Notes under the pieces: generated by a model
Database searches by the model: none
What the model was told of the DNA's origin: nothing
The model's input: only the letters and a program-made list of their open reading frames with translations
In this document: positions 23,990-33,466 of the stretch, piece by piece
Layout of the letters: each line of letters begins with the position of its first letter
Numbering within the stretch: position 1 is the stretch's first letter
Program-made: the position numbers and the translations under genes
DNA from: CAVZYN01 sp963779515
GTDB lineage: Bacteria; Pseudomonadota; Alphaproteobacteria; Rhizobiales; Hyphomicrobiaceae
NCBI GenBank assembly: GCA_963779515.1
Contig: CAVZYN010000015.1
Location: forward strand, 7,824 to 71,823
Direction: 5' to 3'
DNA length: 64,000 nt

Positions 23990-24904
23990 ATGAGCATCAA
24001 GGGGCAAGAGCACTGGACGACGAAAGCGACGCTTGATGGCGACGTGAATTTGTATCTGTGGGAAAAGCCTGCCGCCGCCGGCACGCCAAAGCGCGGCACG
24101 ATCCTGTTCGTGCACGGCTCGTCCATGGCCTCGACCCCGACATTTGATCTCCATGTGCCCGGCCGCCCCGACAGCTCCGTGATGGAGTACTTCGCTGTGC
24201 GGGGCTATGACACCTGGTGCGTCGACATGGAAGGCTACGGCCGCTCCTCCAAGCACCGCAACGTCAATTGCGACATCGCCAACGGCGCCGAGGATTGCGC
24301 CGCCGCGGCGGCCTACATTGAAGAACACCGGAAAGCCGGTCCCTTGTTGGTCTATGGCATCTCTTCCGGCGCTCTGCGCGCAGCGGCCTTTGCCCAGAAG
24401 CATCCAACCCGCGTCGCCCGCCTCGCCCTCGACGCCATGGTGTGGACGGGTGAAGGCAGTCCGACGCTCGCCGATCGCAAGAAAAAGCTGCCGCAGTTCG
24501 AGGCCATGAATCGCCGCCCGATCGATCGCGCCTTCGTCCGCTCGATCTTTGAGCGCGACCACCCCGGCACCGCCGACGAGGCGACGGTCTCCGCTTTCGC
24601 TGATGCGATCCTCGCGCTCGACGACAGCGTGCCGACCGGCACCTATGTCGACATGTGCAAGAACTTGCCCGTCGTCGATCCCACCAAGCTGCCGATGCCA
24701 ACCATCGTCATGCGTGGCGAGTACGACGGCATCGCCGGCTTCGACGATCTCGTAGCGTTCTATGCGCGCCTCCCCAATGCGGATAAGCAGTTCGCCGCCA
24801 TGCCCGGCATTGCGCACGCGAGCTTCCAGCAAAAGAACTATAAGCTCGTCTATCACATCCTGGAATCGTTCTTCGCCCAGCCCGCGCCGGTCTATCGGGG
24901 TTAG
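23990..24904 (+). CDS. Alpha/beta hydrolase
   Basis: A 304-residue hydrolase. The oxyanion-hole segment is LFVHGSSM near residue 42. The nucleophile elbow is YGISSGAL near 121 (GxSxG). The acid is probably in MRGEYDGIAG near 243, and the histidine in MPGIAHASFQQ near 275. It has no signal peptide and probably acts in the cytosol on an ester or amide. It follows the mob operon by 36 bases and may be read through from it. Substrate unknown. Confidence 0.88.
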   Translation: MSIKGQEHWTTKATLDGDVNLYLWEKPAAAGTPKRGTILFVHGSSMASTPTFDLHVPGRPDSSVMEYFAVRGYDTWCVDMEGYGRSSKHRNVNCDIANGAEDCAAAAAYIEEHRKAGPLLVYGISSGALRAAAFAQKHPTRVARLALDAMVWTGEGSPTLADRKKKLPQFEAMNRRPIDRAFVRSIFERDHPGTADEATVSAFADAILALDDSVPTGTYVDMCKNLPVVDPTKLPMPTIVMRGEYDGIAGFDDLVAFYARLPNADKQFAAMPGIAHASFQQKNYKLVYHILESFFAQPAPVYRG

Positions 24905-25128
24905 CTCGAGCCGCCAGCGCGACACGTAAACCGGGCATCACATTTTCCGTTGTCAGTCGATGTGGCGATCCGCAATGGCCAATGCGGTTGTCGGCCATTA
25001 TGGTTCGTACTGGTTTGCATCTGCGGTCGCGATGGGTCGGGCCGCCGACAGCCTCGATTGACAAACCATTCTGGTCCGGGCCCAATCCTGCGCGCAGACG
25101 ATTGAATCGTGTGTGGAGGAGGCAGTTC

Positions 25129-26150
25129 ATGGCAATGTTCAGTGGCGGCGCGACGCGCAGAGCCGTCTTGGCGGGTTCGGCGGCTTCGGCACTACTCGGC
25201 GCGCGCGCCATTCCGGCCGCACGCGCCCAGGGCAAGTTCCCGTCCCGCCGTTTCAGCGTCATCATCCCGACTGGCCAAGGCGGCGGCGCTGAACGCCTGG
25301 CGCGCGCCTTCGACACCATCTGGTCCAAGGCGTTGGGTCAACCCTTCGAGTATGAGTTCCACCCTGGCGCCTCCGGGCAGGTCGGCTACACGCTGTATGT
25401 CCAGAAGCGCGAGCGCGATGGCCACAACTTGCTGTTTGGCAACATGGGCCCCGAGATGATCATGTACGCCCTGCAGAAGCCGGCCTACAAATTCCCTGAG
25501 GACTACATCTACTTCTGCCGCACTGACATCGACGACAGCTGCATCTTCGTGAAGGCGGATAGTCCGTTCAAGCGCGTCGAGGATGTCGTCGCGGAGGCCA
25601 AGAAGCGCACGCTCAACGTTGCGACCAGCCGCATCCCGCATCCCGCCTCCATCGGCATGCTCGCGCTCGGCAAGGAAACCAACTCGAAATACAACCTCAT
25701 TCCCTTCGGCGGCGGCAACCCGACGCAGATCGCGGTGCTCTCGGGCGAGGTCGACATCGGCGTGCTGCCGGCCGCCGGCATCGTGCGGCTTGCCGACAAG
25801 CTGCGCATCCTCGGCATCTTCAATACCAAGGACAACGTTCTGGCGAAGTACACCAACAACGCGCCGCTGATCAACGCAGGTGTTCGGCACCAAGCTGCCG
25901 GATCTCTATTCGTCGCGCTCGTGGGCGGTTCATGCCGAATTTGCGCAGAAGAATCCCGATGCCATGAAGCTCTTGGTCGACAGCTCGAAGAAAGTGTTCG
26001 ACAACTCGGGCTTCCTCGATGCGGCGCAAAAGGCGGGCGAAGCGCCCGAAGTCGCTCAAGTTCGGCGACCAGAAAACCTGCACCGAATATGCGCTTGCGA
26101 TGGTTGAACTCGCCAAGGAATACGCACCGGTCCTTTCGGCCAAGAAATAG
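25129..26150 (+). pseudogene. tctC: Bug/TctC-family substrate-binding protein, two frameshifts
   Basis: The ATG at 25129 follows GGAGGAGG. The first 250 residues are a normal Bug protein: a twin-arginine-like leader (RRAVLAGSAASALLGARAIP), FSVIIPTGQGGGAERLARAF, then VLSGEVDIGVLPAAG. At about 25880 one extra base shifts the frame; family sequence continues as VFGTKLPDLYSSRSW. A second shift at about 26050 leads into TCTEYALAMVELAKEYAP and the stop at 26150. Corrected length is near 338 residues, normal for the family. It heads a tctC-tctB-tctA operon, whose other genes are intact, so sequence error is at least as likely as true decay. Confidence 0.8.
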
Positions 26151-26180
26151 CCAGGCTGGATCGGGCGCGGGGGATGAGCA

Positions 26181-26714
26181 TTGGAACGTGACACCGAAAC
26201 GTCCGTGTCTGGCGAAGGCTCGGTGCGCGTTGGCCTCGCCGCAGAGTTGATCATTCCGGCGCTGGGCTGCCTTTTGACCGGGTATTACCTGGTGTCGACA
26301 TCCGGTCTCTCCTGGGAAGCCAAGGCCACCGGCACCGTCGTCGGCGTGGTACTGTTGGCGCTCTGTGCGGTCCACCTCGCGCGCATTCTTCTGCGTGCCG
26401 CGCAAGGCGCCGGACGCTTCGACTTTGGCGATCTGTTCGCCGTGACAGCTTTCAATCGCCAGCGCCTGCAGCTTCTCCTGCTGACCTTGGCCTTCATCGT
26501 CGTGGCGCGCTGGATCGGCACCACGCTCGGCCTCTTCCTTGTGATCATTGCCGGCATGTGGGTCCTCGGCGTCCGCAATTGGCGCCAACTCATCGGGATC
26601 GCGGGTATCACTGCGGCGACGGTTTATGCGTTGCTGATCTGGCTGCTCAACACGCGCCTGCCGCGCGGCATTCCGGAGCAGATCCTCGGCTCCCTTTTGG
26701 GTGGTGGAGGCTGA
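26181..26714 (+). CDS. tctB: Tripartite tricarboxylate transporter small permease TctB
   Basis: A 177-residue membrane protein with four predicted transmembrane segments: LIIPALGCLLTGYYLV, TGTVVGVVLLALCAV, LLTLAFIVVARWIGTTLGLF and IAGITAATVYALLIWLL. Size and topology fit TctB. The start is probably the TTG at 26181, preceded by GGGGGATGA; a GTG at 26223 is an alternative. It is followed three bases later by tctA. It would work with TctA to move the ligand captured by the binding protein encoded at 25129. Confidence 0.85.
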   Translation: MERDTETSVSGEGSVRVGLAAELIIPALGCLLTGYYLVSTSGLSWEAKATGTVVGVVLLALCAVHLARILLRAAQGAGRFDFGDLFAVTAFNRQRLQLLLLTLAFIVVARWIGTTLGLFLVIIAGMWVLGVRNWRQLIGIAGITAATVYALLIWLLNTRLPRGIPEQILGSLLGGGG

Positions 26715-26717
26715 GGC

Positions 26718-28250
26718 ATGGATCTCTCCGCCAGCATGCTATTCGACCTGTTCCTGCGCTCGCTGGCGCTGTGGTGGATCATCATCCCCGGCATGATGAT
26801 CGGCGTCCTCGTTGGTATCCTTCCGGGCTTCAGCGCCCAGAACACGCTGATCATCCTGCTGCCATTGACGTTAAAAATGGACGTCGAGGCCGGCATGGCC
26901 TTCATGATCGCACTCTATTGCACGACGCAGCTTGGTGGCGGCATCCCAGCGATCCTATTCAACATGCCCGGCGAAGGCGGCGCGGCGGCGACCACGCTCG
27001 ACGGCTATCCAATGACCAAGAAGGGGCAGGCGCAGCAGGCGCTGGTGCTGTGCTTCGCCGCCTCCGCTTTCGGCGGTCTCGTCACAACGCTCGCGACGAT
27101 CGCCCTGCTGCCGTGGCTGAGCCAGCTCGGGCTGATCTTCAAGAGCGTCGAAATGGTTGTGGTCATGGTGTTTGGCCTGACGTTGATCGCCGCCATCGCC
27201 GCCGAGGATCTCTGGAAAGGCCTGATCGCGGGCTTCTTCGGTCTCATGATTGGCGCCATTGGTGCCGACCCGGTCTACGGCGAGGCACGCGCCACCTTCG
27301 GCCTCCTCGAACTCTACGACGGCGTGCCGCTGATCCCGGCGCTGATCGGTCTCTTCGCGATCTCGGAAGCGCTCGTCATGCTCGAAGGCGAGACGATCGT
27401 GAATCAGAAGGATGTCGTCCGCGCCCACAGCGCCAGCTGGGCCGATACCTTCGACGGCCTCCGCATGAACCTGAAGTATTGGTGGCAGACCGTTTGGACC
27501 TCGATGATCGGTCTCGTCGTCGGCATCTTGCCGGGCGCCGGATCGACGGTCGCGGCGTTCCTCGCCTATCACTACTCGAAGCTGCTGTCGAAGACGCCGG
27601 AGCTCTACGGCACCGGCCACCCGCCAGGCGTTATCGCGCCTGAATCCGCCAACAACGGCGTGACCTCCGGTACGCTCGTCCCGGTTCTCGCTCTCGGCAT
27701 TCCCGGCGGCACCACCGGCGCGATCATGATGATCGTGTTGACCTACCACGGCCTCGTGCTCGGGCCTCGCCTCTTCATCGAGAAGCCACAGATCGCCTAT
27801 GGCGTCTTCATGCAGATGACGGTGTGCTACTTGTTCATGGCGGTGATGATCCTGCCGCTCGCGCGCTACATGAGCCGGGTCGTGTGGGTGCCGACCAAAT
27901 TCCTCGTGCCGTTGATCCTCTCACTGGTCACGATCGCCGCCTTCTCCGAGCGCGAATACATCTTTGATATGGGCCTCGCGCTCCTGTTTGGCGTGATCGG
28001 CTACATCGCGCGCAAGACCCGCTACGAAGTGACGGCGCTGCTGATTGGCGTGCTGATGGGGCCGCTGTTCGAACAGTATCTGCTGCGCGCGCTCCGCGTC
28101 GGCCAGGGCGACGTGCGCGTGTTGTTCTCGTCCACCATCGGCAACGTCCTATGGGCGATGGTTATCGCGGCCCTGCTGTTGCCCTGGTTGCGCAACCGCA
28201 AGCGCCAAGGCGTGCTCGCCCAAACCATCCGCGCCGGTCACGAGTCGTAG
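26718..28250 (+). CDS. tctA: Tripartite tricarboxylate transporter large permease TctA
   Basis: A 510-residue permease with about 12 transmembrane segments. Hallmarks are GVLVGILPGFSAQNTL near residue 29, GGGIPAILFNMPGEGGAAATTLDGYP near 75 (glycine/proline-rich TctA signature, quoted in part) and a second VGILPGAGSTVAAFLAY near 268. The following NNGVTSGTLVPVLALGIPGG is also characteristic. It forms the sodium-coupled channel for tricarboxylates or related carboxylic acids. It is the last gene of the operon; a dispersed repeat follows within 30 bases. Confidence 0.94.
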   Translation: MDLSASMLFDLFLRSLALWWIIIPGMMIGVLVGILPGFSAQNTLIILLPLTLKMDVEAGMAFMIALYCTTQLGGGIPAILFNMPGEGGAAATTLDGYPMTKKGQAQQALVLCFAASAFGGLVTTLATIALLPWLSQLGLIFKSVEMVVVMVFGLTLIAAIAAEDLWKGLIAGFFGLMIGAIGADPVYGEARATFGLLELYDGVPLIPALIGLFAISEALVMLEGETIVNQKDVVRAHSASWADTFDGLRMNLKYWWQTVWTSMIGLVVGILPGAGSTVAAFLAYHYSKLLSKTPELYGTGHPPGVIAPESANNGVTSGTLVPVLALGIPGGTTGAIMMIVLTYHGLVLGPRLFIEKPQIAYGVFMQMTVCYLFMAVMILPLARYMSRVVWVPTKFLVPLILSLVTIAAFSEREYIFDMGLALLFGVIGYIARKTRYEVTALLIGVLMGPLFEQYLLRALRVGQGDVRVLFSSTIGNVLWAMVIAALLLPWLRNRKRQGVLAQTIRAGHES

Positions 28251-28275
28251 TGCGGCGCGTCTTCAAACACCACCA

Positions 28276-28425
28276 CCGTCATCCCGAACCAACGCGCGGA
28301 GCGCGTGCAGATCCGGAACCCAGCAAAAGAATCGTCGAAGACCCGATATATTGAACCTCCGGCAGTTTTTCGCTTCATCCGGATCTTCCTCGCCGCTGGA
28401 ACGCGGCTCGTCGTCCAGGATGACG
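28276..28425. repeat. Dispersed repeat, GTCATCC...GGATGA family, copy 2
   Basis: About 150 bases between the convergent tctA and dgoA genes, starting CCGTCATCCCG and ending GGATGACGG. It shares ordered internal blocks with the copy at 4938-5098, notably ACCCAGCAAAAGAA, a CCTCCGGCAGTTTTTCGC-like block and CGCCGCTGGAACGCGGC. Lying between convergent genes, it could fold as a long hairpin at both transcript ends. Confidence 0.65.
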
Positions 28426-28446
28426 GTTGTTTGATGATGCAAGTCG

Positions 28447-29067
28447 TTATGGTTGGCAGGCAACCCGCACCAGCTCGCGTGCCGCAGTTGCGACATCTGC
28501 GGCGCTGTTGCCCGGCGCATAGAGCGTCGAGCCGATCCCGAATGCGGCGGCGCCAGCAGTCCGATACGCCGGAATATTCGCCGCCGAAACACCGCCAACG
28601 GGAATGAGGCGCGTGCCCTTCGGCAGAACCGCCTTCATCGATTTGACCACCGCCGGCGTGATCAACTCCGCTGGAAAGAGCTTCAACGCGTCGGCCCCAG
28701 CGGCAAGTGCTGCGAAAGCCTCCGTCGGTGTCGCGATGCCCGGCGTGCACCATAGGCTTGCCGCCTTCGCCGCGCGGACGACCGCAAGGTCCGCGTGCGG
28801 CATCACGATCAGCCGCCCGCCCGCGTCGCGAATGCGCGCGACGTCGGCCACATCCTGCACTGTCCCGGCACCGATCACGGCGCGATCCCCGAAACGTTGC
28901 GCCAGCCGCGCGATCGATACCAGCGGCTCGGGCGAATTCAGCGGCACCTCGATGATGCGCACCCCGGCATCGAACAAGGCGTCGCCAACAGCATCAGCCT
29001 CGCTCGGCGTGATGCCGCGAAGAATAGCGATCAACGGGCACGCGCCCAGAGCATCGGTGAGATCCAT
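28447..29067 (-). CDS. dgoA: 2-dehydro-3-deoxy-6-phosphogalactonate aldolase
   Basis: A 206-residue KDPG/KDPGal-type aldolase. Conserved parts are LIAILRGITP near 13, IIEVPLNSPEP near 40 and the Schiff-base lysine in DALKLFPAE near 125, followed by LIPVGGVSAANIPAY. The NSPEP form rather than TLRTP points to the galactonate (DgoA) branch. The ATG at 29067 shares its A with the stop of dgoK (TGATG), so the two are coupled. It cleaves 2-dehydro-3-deoxy-6-phosphogalactonate to pyruvate and glyceraldehyde 3-phosphate. Confidence 0.93.
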   Translation of the reverse strand: MDLTDALGACPLIAILRGITPSEADAVGDALFDAGVRIIEVPLNSPEPLVSIARLAQRFGDRAVIGAGTVQDVADVARIRDAGGRLIVMPHADLAVVRAAKAASLWCTPGIATPTEAFAALAAGADALKLFPAELITPAVVKSMKAVLPKGTRLIPVGGVSAANIPAYRTAGAAAFGIGSTLYAPGNSAADVATAARELVRVACQP

Positions 29068-29991
29068 CACGCCACATCCTTCAAGAGCCGCGCCCGCCGC
29101 GCCAATGCGAGATGCCCGTGCACCACACAATCGTCCGGCGCGCGACGGCACGCGACACCGAGAATTTTCGCAGTTGTCTCATAGCGCGCGCTGAGATCCG
29201 CATTGGCGATGATCGTGAACGGTTGCGCGGCGTCGAGCGCATCGACAAGCTCCGCGCCGATCAACAGGCCGGAGAGATAATCCGAAATCTCCGCCGGCGG
29301 CAGCTTCGAGAACAATCCGAGCGTCCGCGCCGAGAACACCAGATTGAGCAAGCGTCCCGGTGAGCCAGAAGCCTCGCGCGCACGCGTGACACCGTCTTCG
29401 AACCCGCGCCCGGCTCCGGGCTCCGCGCTGATCAAGCGCCCGAGGATCGTGTGCCCCTTCAGCGCCGCGAAGATCTCGCCCGTCATGTAGGTCCGGAACG
29501 ACGTAATGACCCCATCAGCGAACGTGGACCCACTTGGCGTGCGACCCTGGCAGCACGAACACGCCGTCCGCGATCCCCATCGCGGCCAAGGCGCCGACGA
29601 TTTGCGTTTCCTCGCCGCGCATGACGTCCGGCACGCCCATGGCATCCTCGAACGAGAGACCGGGCACGAGGTGGATCTCGCCGCACGTCGCGGATGGAAC
29701 CTTGACAAGATTCTGTACGAGTTCCTCGCCACCCGCCGGACACGCCGCATAGGGCGCCTCGATCCAGCCTTGCCGGCTCCCGATCATGCCCGACATCATG
29801 ATCGGCAATCCGGGATGCGCCCGGCGCCACGGCGACACAGCCTCCGCCAACACCGTCTCGAACTGCCCGTTCTCGACCGTCAGAATGCCGCGCGCACTCT
29901 CGCGCCGCTCAAGGGTACCGCCGCCGGCCGAAATGAGATAGGCGCGAAATGACGATGTGCCCCAATCGACGCTGATGAGGGCAGGACTCAC
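29067..29991 (-). pseudogene. dgoK: 2-dehydro-3-deoxygalactonokinase, one frameshift
   Basis: Starts with a GTG at 29991 inside the stop of the DUF1761 gene (GTGA). The first ~155 residues are a regular DgoK: LISVDWGTSSFRAYLI, IMMSGMIGSRQGWIEAPY and VFVLPGSHAKWVHV. At about 29520 one extra base brings an immediate stop, while the family sequence resumes in the next frame (ADGVITSFRTYMTGEIFAAL) through to 29067. Corrected length is about 307 residues, normal for the kinase, which phosphorylates 2-dehydro-3-deoxygalactonate before DgoA. The single shift, with both halves well conserved, suggests a sequence error or very recent loss. Confidence 0.82.
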
Positions 29992-30401
29992 TTCACGCCC
30001 ATATAAGCGAGCACGATCGCCTGGATCAGCAGCACGCCGAGCCAGTGCCCGCCGTCGATCACCGTCAGCGCTCGCTTCTGTTTCTGGTAGGCATGGTTGG
30101 TCGCGAGCGTGGTGATGACGAAACCGAGCCAGATGAAGGCCGCCGAGATCATCGCGCCCCGGATCGTCGGATTGCCTTTCGCGACATGCCACAGCAGGCC
30201 CGACATCACATAGGCCATGACGAGCCCGCCGATGAAGGAGATCACGAACGGCATGACACTGCCACTCTTGACATCGTCATCGGTCATGCCCGACGCCGCC
30301 ATCCACTGCTTGGACAGCACGCCGTACCAAAGTCCGCCGAACAGGAAGCTTGCGACCGCCGCCGCGAGGATCGCCCAGAAATTCACGGCAAGAAATGACA
30401 T
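29988..30401 (-). CDS. DUF1761 family membrane protein
   Basis: A 137-residue protein with four transmembrane segments: FWAILAAAVASFLFGGLWYG, VISFIGGLVMAYVMSGLLW, SAAFIWLGFVITTLATNHAY and LGVLLIQAIVLAYMG. This matches DUF1761. The short cytosolic loop after the first helix reads KQWMAASGMTDDDVK. Its stop codon overlaps the dgoK GTG start, so it is the first gene of a coupled dgo operon. Function unknown; a link with galactonate uptake or tolerance is only suggested by position. Confidence 0.85.
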   Translation of the reverse strand: MSFLAVNFWAILAAAVASFLFGGLWYGVLSKQWMAASGMTDDDVKSGSVMPFVISFIGGLVMAYVMSGLLWHVAKGNPTIRGAMISAAFIWLGFVITTLATNHAYQKQKRALTVIDGGHWLGVLLIQAIVLAYMGVK

Positions 30402-30482
30402 TGAAATCTCCCGATTGAGGATCTGAATGGCGTAGCTCTAACCGGGCGCGCCCGCAAGCAGGCGCCGGGCGGCAAATGCAAA

Positions 30483-30507
30483 CGGCCCGCGAGACGCTCG
30501 CGGGCCG
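30483..30507 (-). terminator. Terminator of the dctQMP operon
   Basis: A perfect 11-base-pair stem (CGGCCCGCGAG / CTCGCGGGCCG) with a 3-base loop, followed on the minus strand by TTTGCATTT. It lies 24 bases beyond the dctP stop codon. Confidence 0.8.
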
Positions 30508-30530
30508 CTGTTAGATCGTGCGGGCCTATT

Positions 30531-31523
30531 TCACTTCCTGAATGCAGCGACCACGGCCTCGCCTTCCGCGCCGGCCTTCTTCAACCAGGTCGACGTCAGA
30601 TCCTCGCCGAACTTCTTGAGGCCAGCCGACAGCTCAGGCGATGGCGCCAGAACCTTCATTCCCTTGGCTTTGAGCTCGGTGACGTACCAAGTGGCTTTTT
30701 CCTCGGCGGTCTTCCAGCCGCGCGCTTCGGCGTCCTTGGCGGCCTTCGTGACGGCGTCCTGCTGGTCCTTCGGCAACGCGTCGAAGATGCCCTTGTTGAT
30801 GAACGTGATGTTCTTCGGGATCCAAGCCTTGGTGTCATACCAATGCGTCAGCGACTCCCAGACCTTGGAGTCGTAGCCCGTCGATCCCGACGAGATGAAC
30901 GATGTGACGACGCCCGTCGCGAGCGCCTGCGGCAGTTCAGCCGCCTGGATCGTCACCGCTTGCATACCGGCGAGTTCCGCGATGCGGGTGGTGCCCGCAT
31001 TGTAGCTGCGGAACTTGATGCCCTTCATGTCCTCGACCTTGTTGATCTCCTGCTTGAAGTAGAGGCCTTGCGGTCCCCACGGCACAGCCATCAGTACCAT
31101 CAGGCCTTGGGTTGCGAGCTTCTTCTCGATGGCGGGCTTCGACACCTCCCAGAGCTTCTTCGACTCAGGGAAGCTCGCGGCGAGGAATGGCACGACGTCG
31201 ACGCCGAACATCGGATCTTCGTTCTCGTGGATCGAGATCAGCACCTCGCCGATCTGCGCTTGCCCCGTCGCGACCGCACGCTTGATCTCCGGCGCTTTGA
31301 ACAGCGAGGCGTTGGCATGGACCGTGATCTGCAGCTTGCCGCCGGTCGCGGCTTCCACGTCCTTGGCGAACTGCACGAGATTTTCCGTGTGATAGTTCGT
31401 GGCAGGATAAGCGGCCGGCAGGTTCCATTTGGTCTGCGCCGTTGCCGCCATACTCGACAGGCCAAGTCCCAGCCCCGCGACGGCGCCGAGTGCCAGAACG
31501 TGTCGTCTCGTCGATCGTGTCAT
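30531..31523 (-). CDS. dctP: TRAP transporter substrate-binding protein DctP
   Basis: A 330-residue periplasmic binding protein with a twin-arginine-like leader (TRSTRRHVLALGAVAG). Mature part: TKWNLPAAYPATNYHTENL, then FGVDVVPFLAASFPESKKLW and GIKFRSYNAGTTRIAELAG, the DctP ligand-binding arginine region. The ATG at 31523 is preferred over a TTG one codon earlier. It captures an organic anion for the DctQM permease encoded just upstream. It is the last gene of the operon and has its own terminator. Confidence 0.92.
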   Translation of the reverse strand: MTRSTRRHVLALGAVAGLGLGLSSMAATAQTKWNLPAAYPATNYHTENLVQFAKDVEAATGGKLQITVHANASLFKAPEIKRAVATGQAQIGEVLISIHENEDPMFGVDVVPFLAASFPESKKLWEVSKPAIEKKLATQGLMVLMAVPWGPQGLYFKQEINKVEDMKGIKFRSYNAGTTRIAELAGMQAVTIQAAELPQALATGVVTSFISSGSTGYDSKVWESLTHWYDTKAWIPKNITFINKGIFDALPKDQQDAVTKAAKDAEARGWKTAEEKATWYVTELKAKGMKVLAPSPELSAGLKKFGEDLTSTWLKKAGAEGEAVVAAFRK

Positions 31524-31562
31524 CAAGTGTACTCCCTAGGTTGAACGCAAGAAGGTTGAACG

Positions 31563-32894
31563 TCAGAGCCGTTTCATCGCCGCTGCATTGTTCGCGGCCC
31601 ACCAATCCGGCAGCGCCATGACAATGTTCGGGAAAATCGTGATCAGTGCAACAGCCACGACGAGCAGCCAGAAGAACGGCAGCGCCGCGCGGGCCACCGT
31701 CATGCTATCTTTTCCGCTCATGGTTTGCAGCACGAAAAGGTTGAATCCGACGGGCGGCGAAACTTCGGCCATCTCGACGATGAGAATAAGGAAAATCCCG
31801 AACCAGATCAGGTCGAACCCGGCCTTCTGGATCATCGGCAGCACCACCGCCGTCGTCAGCACGATCATGGAAATCCCGTCGAGCGCGGCGCCCAGCAGGA
31901 TGTACATGACCGTCAGCGCCGCAATCAGCATGAAGGGCGAGAGCCCAAATCCATCGACCCAGTTGGCAAGCGCCAGCGGGATCTTGGTGTAGGCCATCGA
32001 CGTCGACATGAACGAGGCGCCCGCCAGGATCAGCATGATCATCGCGGTGATGCGAATCGTGCCCATGATGCTTTGGCCGACGTTCTCGCGCGTCAGCGCA
32101 TTCGACCACCAGGCAATGGCGAAGGAGCCGGCAACGCCCCAGGCCGCACTCTCGGTCGCCGTCGCCCAGCCCATCAGCAGGGAAGCGAACACGAGAATGA
32201 TCAGCAGCAGGCACGGAATGAGATTGGCGGACTCGCGCACCTTCTCCATAAACGACATCTTGGGTTCAGGCGGCGGCTGCTTCGATGGATTCAACAGCGC
32301 CCACACGACGATGTAGCCCGAGTACAGCGCCATGACCAGAAATCCGGGGATGAACCCAGCGAGGAACAGCTTGATGATCGAGACTTCGGCGGCGACCGCA
32401 TAGACCACCATCGTGATGGAGGGCGGAATGAGAATGCCGAGCGTGCCCGAGCCCGCCAGCGAGCCGAGGCTGACTTTGTCGTCGTAGCCGCGCTTCTTCA
32501 GTTCCGGCAGCGCGATCTTGGCGATCGTCGCGCAGGTTGCCGCCGACGATCCCGAGACCGACCCAAAAATCCCCGACGCCAGCACGTTGACATGCATGAG
32601 GCGCCCGGGAAGCCAATTCAGCCACGGCGACAGGCCGCGGAACATTTCTTCTGAAAGCTTGGTGCGAAATAGAATCTCGCCCATCCAGATGAACAGCGGC
32701 AACGCCGCCAGCTCCCACGACGCCGCATTGCCCCAGATCTTTGTCGCCAGCACGTTGCCAGGGCTCGGTACGCCCTCGACGAACAGCATGCCGACCCAAC
32801 CGACCGCAAGGAGGCTGATGGCGATCCACACGCCACCCGCGAGCAGCACGACGAGGACGAGTAGGAGGATGCCGGCAATGGTGATCAATTCCAT
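31563..32894 (-). CDS. dctM: TRAP transporter large permease DctM
   Basis: A 443-residue protein with about 12 membrane segments. Signatures include IFGSVSGSSAATCATIAKIALPELKK (partly quoted here from about residue 110), GSLAGSGTLGILIPPSITMVVY and EVSPPVGFNLFVLQ near the C-terminus. It is the ion-coupled transport subunit. It starts three bases after the dctQ stop codon and is followed by dctP. Full length and intact. Confidence 0.93.
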   Translation of the reverse strand: MELITIAGILLLVLVVLLAGGVWIAISLLAVGWVGMLFVEGVPSPGNVLATKIWGNAASWELAALPLFIWMGEILFRTKLSEEMFRGLSPWLNWLPGRLMHVNVLASGIFGSVSGSSAATCATIAKIALPELKKRGYDDKVSLGSLAGSGTLGILIPPSITMVVYAVAAEVSIIKLFLAGFIPGFLVMALYSGYIVVWALLNPSKQPPPEPKMSFMEKVRESANLIPCLLLIILVFASLLMGWATATESAAWGVAGSFAIAWWSNALTRENVGQSIMGTIRITAMIMLILAGASFMSTSMAYTKIPLALANWVDGFGLSPFMLIAALTVMYILLGAALDGISMIVLTTAVVLPMIQKAGFDLIWFGIFLILIVEMAEVSPPVGFNLFVLQTMSGKDSMTVARAALPFFWLLVVAVALITIFPNIVMALPDWWAANNAAAMKRL

Positions 32895-32897
32895 CGC

Positions 32898-33440
32898 TCA
32901 GACCCCGCTCGCGATGGCGCGTTCGATGGCTTCTTCCGCCGTCTTAGGCGGCTCCTTGTGGTAGGTCGGCAAATTGCCGCCTGCGACGCGGATGAGTTCA
33001 TCGACGAAGGCGATCGCCAGTATGACAAGACCGCTGGTGTAGCCGAGCTGCGGAATCCACAGCGGGATCGCGACGACGCCCGTCGACATCTCGCTGAAAC
33101 GATAAGTGTCGATGGTGAACTTGACCGCGTTCCACGCGAAGTAGCCGACGAACGTGAGCCCGACGAGCAGCGAGATGAACTCGATGATGTGCCGCGCCCG
33201 GCCCGTGAACCGGTCGATCAGCAGGCCGACGCGGATCATCTCACCGTGCTTGAAGGTATGCGCCAGGCCAAGGAACGCGCAGGCCGCCATGCTCCAGGCG
33301 GCGAAGTCGTCGCCCGACGGGATATTGTAGCCGAACTGCCGCCCGATCGACATGTAGAGCATGATGATGAAGATGACGACGAGGAAGGCGCCGGCAAGAT
33401 AGCCGGACCAGAGATAGAGCCTGTCGAGTGCCGTGCGCAT
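32898..33440 (-). CDS. dctQ: TRAP transporter small permease DctQ
   Basis: A 180-residue protein with four transmembrane segments, the typical DctQ topology, for example LAGAFLVVIFIIMLYMSIGR and IEFISLLVGLTFVGYFAWNA. Conserved features are GDDFAAWSMAACAFLGLAH and GEMIRVGLLID. I chose the ATG at 33440 because GGGGGAA lies five bases upstream. A GTG at 33470 overlapping the regulator's stop (GTGA) is also possible and would imply tight coupling to the regulator. Confidence 0.88.
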   Translation of the reverse strand: MRTALDRLYLWSGYLAGAFLVVIFIIMLYMSIGRQFGYNIPSGDDFAAWSMAACAFLGLAHTFKHGEMIRVGLLIDRFTGRARHIIEFISLLVGLTFVGYFAWNAVKFTIDTYRFSEMSTGVVAIPLWIPQLGYTSGLVILAIAFVDELIRVAGGNLPTYHKEPPKTAEEAIERAIASGV

Positions 33441-33466
33441 TAATTCCCCCGTCTTCGCAGCCGCCG

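Noticed and set aside
23768..24925. 385-codon minus-strand open frame over the alpha/beta hydrolase gene
   Set aside because: Low-complexity composition and no family pattern; the plus-strand gene is a complete hydrolase.
25058..25086. Promoter with TTGACA at 25058 upstream of the tctC-like gene
   Set aside because: The -35 box is good but no acceptable -10 box is found at 16-18 bases spacing.
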